Below are positions 13,035-15,706 of a DNA stretch of 15,706 bases, one piece after another (position 1 is the first letter of the stretch; every line of letters starts with the position of its first letter). Both the position numbers and the translations under genes were made by a program. The notes beneath the pieces were generated by a model. That model did no database searches and was not told where the DNA came from. It was given only the letters and a program-made list of their open reading frames with translations. This stretch comes from Bacteroidota bacterium (GTDB lineage Bacteria > Bacteroidota > Rhodothermia > Balneolales > HLUCCA01). The stretch lies in contig DLXM01000191.1 in the NCBI GenBank assembly GCA_003448835.1, positions 2,615 to 18,320 on the forward strand. The letters run 5' to 3'.

Positions 13035-14316
13035 AATCATTTCTTTAGCAATATTAACTGTTGTCTTAATTTCGTGCTCAACATCTAATACCGGACAATA
13101 TCAACAACTTCCCGGCCAGGATAATGAACCTTTATATCAACAACAATTCACAGTTCCGGGTCAAACATTGCCAGGAGAGTCCATCAGAAGTGTTCAACTC
13201 TACCAGGGATCACCCGGACAGGCTCCAATCATAGAATTAAACACCTCTCAATCAATTACTTTAAATTTTGATGATCTAAACTTTGAAACTGACATGTTTC
13301 GGGTTGAAATTACTCATCATAATGCAGATTGGTCTGATTCCGGATTATTACCGAATTTTTATTTACAGGGATTTCACACTGACTATTTTGGTGAAGGTCG
13401 TAAAGCACGTCCACAAAATCCACAGTATTTGTCTTACTCATATTCATTTCCGAATCAACAGATGAAAATGACTCGTAGTGGAAATTATTTGCTACATGTT
13501 TACCGTCAACACAATAACCAAAAATTGTTTTCAATTCCTTTTTTGGTACACGAAAACGAAGGGTCTACCGAATTAACGATTGAAGAATTGTTTAATCAGG
13601 ATGCTCGTTATCTACGCCATCATCAACCATTTGCAAACTATAAATACGAGGATAACAGTATCATTCCTCAATCAGATATGAGTGTATTTTTTGTTCAAAA
13701 TCAATTTTGGGGAAAAGCTATGAAAGCTGATCAGGTTGATTTTTCTGAACAATATAATGCGAGATTATATCTGTCCCGGGATAAAGCTTTTATTGGTGCT
13801 TATGAGTTTTTTGATTTGGGATTAGGCAATATTGATCAATACTCAAGTCAAATCGTCGATTACGACTTAGGATTTAGCATACCAAGTGTGACTTTGGAAC
13901 GTGATGTTATAAATCTGGAACTTGCACCGCGACAAAGAGCTTCCAGACTTACATCCATACCATCACGTTCTGTAGATGCACGCTATGCGCTTGTTGATTT
14001 CCAACTTGAAATACCCGAAAATGAAATCCCATTCGGTGAGATTTATGTCATAGGATCATTTAACATGTGGGGAATAAATCCAGCCAACAAAATGACGTTA
14101 AATCCTGCAACCGGACTTTTCACCGGACAAGCAATTATTAAAGAGGGACAGTACGCCTATAAGTATGTGGTATTACAAACAAATCGTATTGATGATACCA
14201 TGATAGACGCATCCTTCGCTTCAACCCGACATGAATACCATGCGTTGGTTTATCTGAGAGATATGAACTTTCAAGTAGATCGCCTGGTTAGCGTCGGTAC
14301 TATTCAATCGAATTGA
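13018..14316 (+). CDS. Type IX secretion 'plug'-type lipoprotein (DUF5103 family)
   Basis: 432 residues from GTG 13018. That start gives a clean lipoprotein signal, MNSTFKIISLAILTVVLISC, with lipobox LISC and acylated C20; the frame is open further upstream (GTG 12994) but that would weaken the signal. The body matches the DUF5103 family, with RVEITHHNADW, LQGFHTDYF, YLSYSYSFPN and SGNYLLHVYR. Residues about 325-410 form an E-set/glycogen-binding-like fold (GEIYVIGSFNMWG...GQYAYKYVV), as expected for the family. In Flavobacterium a member plugs the periplasmic side of the SprA translocon of the type IX secretion system. Export function here rests on family membership; no other T9SS gene is in the window. 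It overlaps dapF by 17 bases and ends its operon. Confidence 0.85.
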   Translation: MNSTFKIISLAILTVVLISCSTSNTGQYQQLPGQDNEPLYQQQFTVPGQTLPGESIRSVQLYQGSPGQAPIIELNTSQSITLNFDDLNFETDMFRVEITHHNADWSDSGLLPNFYLQGFHTDYFGEGRKARPQNPQYLSYSYSFPNQQMKMTRSGNYLLHVYRQHNNQKLFSIPFLVHENEGSTELTIEELFNQDARYLRHHQPFANYKYEDNSIIPQSDMSVFFVQNQFWGKAMKADQVDFSEQYNARLYLSRDKAFIGAYEFFDLGLGNIDQYSSQIVDYDLGFSIPSVTLERDVINLELAPRQRASRLTSIPSRSVDARYALVDFQLEIPENEIPFGEIYVIGSFNMWGINPANKMTLNPATGLFTGQAIIKEGQYAYKYVVLQTNRIDDTMIDASFASTRHEYHALVYLRDMNFQVDRLVSVGTIQSN

Positions 14317-14334
14317 ACGAACAAATCAGCAGGA

Positions 14335-14357
14335 CCCGGATTCTTTAAAAATCCAGG
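14335..14357. terminator. Hairpin between convergent genes (possible bidirectional terminator)
   Basis: CCcGGATT (14335-14342) can pair with AATCCaGG (14350-14357), with one mismatch and a 7-base loop rich in A and T. It lies 19 bases past the plug-lipoprotein stop and overlaps the last codons of the convergent barrel gene. There is no clear T-run on either side, so it is only a weak terminator candidate. Confidence 0.25.
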
Positions 14358-15706
14358 CCTATGCTAAAGTAATGTACACGATGACCGAATCCACCATCTT
14401 CGTAAGGCCAGCCGATATCCCATCTAAATGGTAATCCAAGTAGAATAGTTCGAAGACCAAATCCGGCTCCGATCAATACATCCTGGTTAGTACCACCCTG
14501 CCATGCAGTTCCAACATCCACAAATGATGTACCAGTAATATTGTACAGTGGCAAAATTGGAATCGGTCCGGGTAATAGAGCTGCTACCAGCGGAAATCTA
14601 AATTCAGCATTGAACAATGCAAATTTATCACCATATATAGAATTATACAGATGTCCTCGTAAAGGGATAGCCGGTAATGTAAAGAAAATATCTTCTAACC
14701 GGTCGATTGGTAACTCGCCACCAGCCCATGAATAATTGATCCAGTTGTCAATCCCACCCAGGAAAAAGTTCTGCGAATCACGTCCAACTGATGCAGCACC
14801 TGACAATCGAAATGCAAGGCTATACATTCCATTAAAAAATCCAAAATACTGCCGGACATCACCATTTATGGAAGCAAATTGAAGTACATCACCTCCTAAT
14901 GGCGGACTACCTGCTAAACTGAATGCAAATCTCCTACCTTTAAGTGGATGCATAAAACCGGGCATCGTTGTATCTCTGGTATAAGTCAATTGAGGATAAA
15001 GGAAATATCCTTTTTCGTTTTCACGATTGGAGTTCAAGATGCTGCTGAAATCACGTGAAATCGTTATGAAACTTGCACCATAATCAAATCGCTCGAATTT
15101 GTTGAATGGTCGACTAAACGTAACTCCCCCGCCATAATAGCGAAAACGCACAATTTCACCGGTGAAATACTGGAAATTTCTGGATGTGTGGAAATAATTC
15201 AGCATGAAATTAGTTCGATTCTTGAAATATCCATATGACAATACGTAGTCACTGTTTCGAAGATCAAAAACCATGTTTGACGCGAGTCCAATCTGGTGAT
15301 CACCCATTAAATCACTAAAGACCAATTGAGTGAGTGCGAATACGCCATAACCAGTCGATAATGCACCACCCGCATAAGTGAAATCAGGAGTAAAGGTTAG
15401 TCTATATTTTTTAGGAATAAATCTACCGTCTTCAAGTCTTGTGTCCTGTAGGTTAAAATCATCTGTAACTAATGGCTCACCTGAAACAGGGTCAGTCAAA
15501 TCCGCAAACACATAATTCCTGAAATCAAATTCAGAACTCTCGGTTACTGGTTGATCTGAATAAGCATTTTCAGTTTCAGTTGAATCAGATTTTAAATATT
15601 CTTCATCAACTTCCTCAGCATTTAAATGACCAAATTCAATCAGGTCCTGATTTACCAATCTTCTTGAAAAATTGATAGCCGGCACACGAGTTTCATCAGT
15701 TACAAC
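14345..15706 (-). CDS. TolB/BamA-like outer-membrane protein, C-terminal barrel part (partial)
   Basis: The minus-strand frame stays open to the window edge, so only the C-terminal 453 residues are seen and the start lies beyond 15706. A GTG at 15685 is an internal codon, not a convincing start. The segment has KYRLTFTPDFTYAGGALSTGYG, FSDLMGDHQIGLASNM, DLRNSDYVLSYGYFKNRTNF, later ALFNAEFRFPL, FVDVGTAW and a terminal Phe after IGLD. This is the pattern of the bacterial surface antigen (Omp85/BamA-like) barrel found at the end of large Bacteroidota-type proteins whose N-terminus is a TolB-like beta-propeller. The propeller itself is not visible here and is inferred from that architecture. Location would be the outer membrane; exact function is unknown. 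An acidic linker (residues rich in E, D and S near 15540-15620) precedes the barrel. Confidence 0.8.
   Translation of the reverse strand, partial: VVTDETRVPAINFSRRLVNQDLIEFGHLNAEEVDEEYLKSDSTETENAYSDQPVTESSEFDFRNYVFADLTDPVSGEPLVTDDFNLQDTRLEDGRFIPKKYRLTFTPDFTYAGGALSTGYGVFALTQLVFSDLMGDHQIGLASNMVFDLRNSDYVLSYGYFKNRTNFMLNYFHTSRNFQYFTGEIVRFRYYGGGVTFSRPFNKFERFDYGASFITISRDFSSILNSNRENEKGYFLYPQLTYTRDTTMPGFMHPLKGRRFAFSLAGSPPLGGDVLQFASINGDVRQYFGFFNGMYSLAFRLSGAASVGRDSQNFFLGGIDNWINYSWAGGELPIDRLEDIFFTLPAIPLRGHLYNSIYGDKFALFNAEFRFPLVAALLPGPIPILPLYNITGTSFVDVGTAWQGGTNQDVLIGAGFGLRTILLGLPFRWDIGWPYEDGGFGHRVHYFSIGLDF

Noticed and set aside
15683..15685. GTG at 15685 (minus) as the true start of the barrel protein
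   Set aside because: The frame continues open upstream to the window edge, no signal peptide follows the GTG, and the segment reads as the interior of a longer protein.
1..15706. Mobile elements, CRISPR arrays, tRNA or rRNA, phage or defence genes
   Set aside because: I saw no transposase, integrase, regularly spaced repeat, cloverleaf sequence, rRNA stretch or known defence domain on either strand.

Overview
The window is AT-rich, densely coded bacterial chromosome. It most likely comes from the Bacteroidota/FCB assemblage, possibly a Balneolota- or Rhodothermota-like lineage, though I cannot fix it below that level. The clues are a type IX secretion 'plug'-type lipoprotein, a DapF with the YERGVED...SCGTGS signature common in Bacteroidota, a HolB with the HPDIHFFIPVPR stretch, a TolB/BamA-like outer-membrane protein, weak Shine-Dalgarno signals, and two intergenic matches to the Bacteroidota-type -7 element TAnnTTTG. 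I see no rRNA, tRNA, CRISPR array, insertion sequence or phage gene. No gene-free stretch exceeds about 130 bases.

Positions 1-5852 (+ strand) are the distal part of a surface-polysaccharide operon. In order it holds the tail of an unidentified gene, a FemAB/GNAT-like transferase, a Wzx/TuaB-type flippase, two GT-B glycosyltransferases and a GT-A (family 2, rhamnosyltransferase-like) glycosyltransferase. Every junction overlaps by 1 to 11 bases, which suggests translational coupling. A weak hairpin with a T-run follows the last gene.

Positions 5902-6237 (- strand) hold a small gene I do not recognise. A 132-base divergent spacer, carrying a perfect 6-6-6 inverted repeat, separates it from a large CPA2 cation:proton antiporter (6370-8871, +). 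The antiporter has two Usp-like domains and a C-terminal PTS EIIA type-2 (PtsN-like) domain. The phosphoacceptor His of that domain appears to be replaced by Asp. The antiporter shares its stop bases tail-to-tail with folD. folD lies downstream of a complete, active-looking ptsN; the two form a - strand pair (10240 down to 8868) with a good Bacteroidota-type promoter.

Divergent from ptsN is a tight + strand operon, ccmB-holB-dapF-plug lipoprotein (10365-14316), spanning haem export, DNA replication, lysine/peptidoglycan synthesis and protein secretion. It converges on the C-terminal part of a TolB/BamA-like outer-membrane barrel protein (- strand, running off the window end).

Most of the window is ordinary core and surface-polysaccharide gene content. 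The point most worth following is the antiporter with a phosphoacceptor-less EIIA domain lying beside an intact ptsN. The unrecognised 111-residue protein and the two symmetric intergenic sites come next. I found no convincing new multi-gene system.
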